From the NCBI GenBank assembly GCA_946623195.1, contig CAMOQW010000070.1:1-8527 (forward strand): DNA of 8,527 nt, written 5' to 3'. The notes below the pieces were generated by a model. That model was given only the letters and a program-made list of their open reading frames with translations. It did not search any database and had not been told where the DNA came from. The DNA comes from an uncultured Prevotella sp. (GTDB lineage Bacteria > Bacteroidota > Bacteroidia > Bacteroidales > Bacteroidaceae). Shown piece by piece: positions 6,741 to 8,527 of this stretch (positions are counted from its first letter, which is position 1; each line of letters starts with the position of its first letter). A program made the translations under genes and the position numbers.

Positions 6741-8354
6741 TCATCTGTCGATATCGGGAATCACAATATCGATGGCGGCACAGGTAGCGATGAGGTCGGC
6801 AATTTTCTGACCGCGCAGCATGGGGTCGAAGGCACCCACCAGCGATAGTCCCATCGGGCGCATCTTCATGCGGTAGGGGCTCTTGTCGCCACGTGAGTCG
6901 AGATAGACGCCAAATTCACCGGCCACGCCCTCGACAGAATAGTACCACTGTCCCTCAGGCACCTTGATGATAGGCTTCTGCTTGACGTAGAAGTCGCCCT
7001 CGGGGATGTTGTCGATGAGCTGTTCGATGATGTTCAAACTCTGGTACATTTCATTGATATGTACAAGATAGCGGTCCATCGAGTCGCAGCCGGTGAGCGT
7101 GCACTGTTCCCACTCCACCTTGTCGTACATATCGTAGGGATGGTTCTTGCGCACGTCGTTCTTCCAGCCCGAGGCACGTCCGGCAGGTCCCGTGACGGCG
7201 TATGAGATACAATCTTCGAGCGACATCGGGCCACACTTTTCCAGACGGTTGTGGGTGATAATATTGTCGCCAAACACATCCATATACTCCTGAATCGTCG
7301 GGCGCAGATATTTCACCAGCGCCTTGACGTTCTTGACGAAGTTGGGGTCAATGTCGTCCTGCAGACCACCTATTCTGTAATAGTTCTGTATCAGGCGGCC
7401 GCCGGTGGTTTCCTCCATACAGTTCAGCACGTGCTCACGGTCGCGCATGCCATAGAGCATTGCCGTCAACGCTCCTAAGTCCTGACCTACGCAGGAAGTG
7501 TAGAGCAGGTGGCTGTCCAAACGCTGCAACTCGTCCATGATGGTACGGATGTACTTGATGCGGTCGGTCAGCTCGACGCCCAGTCCTTCCTCGATGACGC
7601 CCACCAGCGCGTGACGGTGCTGCATGGCCCCGAGGTAGTTCAGACGGTCGGTCAGTGCCAGCGTCTGCGGATAGGTCATGCTCTCCCACATCTTCTCGAT
7701 GGCTCGGTGGATATATCCCAGGTGGGGATAGATGCGCTTCACGGTCTCGCCGTCGAGCACGGTCTGCAGGCGCAGCACACCGTGGGTGGCAGGATGCTGC
7801 GGACCGATGTTCAGTACGTAGTCGTCAGAGCCGAACAGCTTGTTCTGCTTCGACTGCAGGTTGCCGTCCTTGTCCAGGAAATACTCCAGTCCGTAGTCGG
7901 GTTCCACATCGTCCTCCAGCGAGTATTCATCGTTGAACTTCCAGTCCTTGCGGAAGGGGTGGCCCTTGAAGTCGCTGCGCAGGAAGAGGCGGCGCATATC
8001 GGGATGTCCCAGGAACACGATGCCGTAGAAATCGTACACCTCGCGCTCCAGCAGGTCAGCCACGCGCCATACCTTCGACACCGTGGGGATGTAGGCCATC
8101 ACCTGACCGTCGGTCTCGCCGGTACCGTTGGAGGCGATGCCGTCACCGCAGGCTTGCGTCCGGGCCAGCATTTTCACGCTGATGCGCTCGTGGCTCTCCG
8201 TATTCTCAAGGATATAGATACAGCCCAGCCCTTCGTCGGCACCGAAGTCTTCGCCGACGATAGTGACAAGATAGTCGAAACCTTTCTTGTCCCTCAAGTT
8301 CAGCATCTCCTGCTCGAACTTGTCAAAATCTAATGAAAGGAATTCTAACTTCAT
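6741..8354 (-). CDS. nuoCD: NADH-quinone oxidoreductase fused subunits C and D
   Basis: This peripheral-arm subunit of complex I is a fusion of the 30-kDa (NuoC) and 49-kDa (NuoD) proteins; the NuoD part forms the quinone-reduction site together with NuoB. It has 537 residues, against about 600 in E. coli NuoCD. The NuoC part covers about 1-140, with the family signature in ADLLEREVYDFYGIVFLGHP (99-118). A linker of about 35 residues follows, and NuoD starts near 176. GPQHPATHG (184-192) and DRLNY (236-240) supply His191 and Tyr240, the equivalents of the quinone-contacting His59 and Tyr108 of the bovine 49-kDa subunit. Asp292 in GQDLGAL matches bovine Asp160. The protein ends in DIDR, as expected. 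The segment between PEG (451-453) and GEFGVYL (479-485) appears about 25 residues shorter than in bovine, Thermus and E. coli proteins. The start overlaps the nuoB stop (ATGA), with AAGGAGGA (plus strand 8361-8368) ideally spaced. Confidence 0.97.
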   Translation of the reverse strand: MKLEFLSLDFDKFEQEMLNLRDKKGFDYLVTIVGEDFGADEGLGCIYILENTESHERISVKMLARTQACGDGIASNGTGETDGQVMAYIPTVSKVWRVADLLEREVYDFYGIVFLGHPDMRRLFLRSDFKGHPFRKDWKFNDEYSLEDDVEPDYGLEYFLDKDGNLQSKQNKLFGSDDYVLNIGPQHPATHGVLRLQTVLDGETVKRIYPHLGYIHRAIEKMWESMTYPQTLALTDRLNYLGAMQHRHALVGVIEEGLGVELTDRIKYIRTIMDELQRLDSHLLYTSCVGQDLGALTAMLYGMRDREHVLNCMEETTGGRLIQNYYRIGGLQDDIDPNFVKNVKALVKYLRPTIQEYMDVFGDNIITHNRLEKCGPMSLEDCISYAVTGPAGRASGWKNDVRKNHPYDMYDKVEWEQCTLTGCDSMDRYLVHINEMYQSLNIIEQLIDNIPEGDFYVKQKPIIKVPEGQWYYSVEGVAGEFGVYLDSRGDKSPYRMKMRPMGLSLVGAFDPMLRGQKIADLIATCAAIDIVIPDIDR

Positions 8355-8527
8355 GCCTGTTCCTCCTTCTTTAATTCTTCTGTAAACTCTTTGGGAACGT
8401 CGGTCACCACGATGGGCTCACGACGGTGGTCGCCGTGCTTCTGACGGAATGTCAGCTCCTCGTTCGACACGCCCAGCTCCTTCTCGGCAGCCGTCTGCTT
8501 GTGGTTGGCACCGCCGAAGAATTTCTC
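8351..8527 (-). CDS. nuoB: NADH-quinone oxidoreductase subunit B, C-terminal tail only
   Basis: An open frame enters from the window edge and ends at TGA (8353-8351), giving 58 residues. The tail begins EKFFGGANHKQTAAEKELG, continues through a charged stretch, and ends EEQA. It contains no cysteine, so none of the N2 cluster ligands that define NuoB are visible. The call rests on position: nuoB directly precedes nuoC or nuoCD in nuo operons, and the stop overlaps the nuoCD start as ATGA. The KFFGGANHK-type tail also fits the extended C-terminus I recall for Bacteroidota NuoB, but this is memory, not a search. The gene continues outside the window. If the order were different here it could be another small Nuo subunit, such as NuoA, but NuoA is hydrophobic to near its end, so that is unlikely. 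Confidence 0.8.
   Translation of the reverse strand, partial: EKFFGGANHKQTAAEKELGVSNEELTFRQKHGDHRREPIVVTDVPKEFTEELKKEEQA
8361..8368 (-). promoter_or_regulatory. Ribosome binding site of nuoCD inside the end of nuoB
   Basis: The minus-strand sequence AAGGAGGA lies 6 bases before the nuoCD ATG at 8354-8352 and is the strongest Shine-Dalgarno in the window. It is embedded in the last codons of nuoB (Glu-Glu-Lys-Lys region). It fixes the nuoCD start, which shares two bases with the nuoB stop. Confidence 0.75.

Noticed and set aside
7509..8333. A 274-residue open frame on the plus strand opposite nuoCD
   Set aside because: It lies wholly antisense to a clearly conserved gene. Its translation has low-complexity His/Val/Gln-rich composition with no family motif, as expected from the mirror of a codon-biased gene.

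Overview
The window is a stretch of one operon, all on the minus strand, that encodes respiratory complex I (the Nuo type). Read in the direction of transcription (from base 8527 down to base 1) the order is nuoB (C-terminal tail only), nuoCD (fused), nuoH, nuoI, nuoJ, nuoK, nuoL, nuoM and nuoN (N-terminal half only). Every gene was recognised from family motifs visible in the translation. There are no RNA genes, insertion sequences, CRISPR arrays or phage genes. Almost every base is coding; the only spacer longer than 40 bp lies between nuoL and nuoM.

The gene content points to the Bacteroidota, most likely Bacteroidales (Prevotella/Bacteroides type). NuoC and NuoD are fused, nuoH follows nuoCD directly with no nuoE, nuoF or nuoG between them, and several junctions lack a strong Shine-Dalgarno. 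The assignment to order is an inference from gene layout and protein flavour, not from a marker gene.

The genes work together as follows. NuoB, NuoCD and NuoI form the peripheral arm that carries electrons over iron-sulfur clusters to quinone. NuoH links that arm to the membrane and forms part of the quinone chamber. NuoJ and NuoK make the first membrane channel region, and NuoL, NuoM and NuoN are the three antiporter-like proton-pumping subunits. The NADH-oxidising module NuoEFG is not at its usual place, so the electron donor cannot be read from this window.

Region by region (plus-strand coordinates): 1-691 nuoN (partial); 712-2193 nuoM; 2194-2291 a 98-bp spacer that is almost entirely an in-phase array of 8-bp repeats; 2292-4220 nuoL; 4221-4529 nuoK; 4534-5052 nuoJ; 5060-5605 nuoI; 5615-6703 nuoH; 6741-8354 nuoCD; 8351-8527 nuoB (partial). 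Genes are separated by 0 to 37 bp, or overlap, except at the nuoL-nuoM repeat spacer.

The observations most worth a second look are the octamer array inside the operon, the apparent loss of the conserved TM7 lysine in NuoM, a shortened segment in the NuoD half of NuoCD, and the missing NuoEFG module. This is otherwise an ordinary housekeeping operon, and I see no wholly new system in it.
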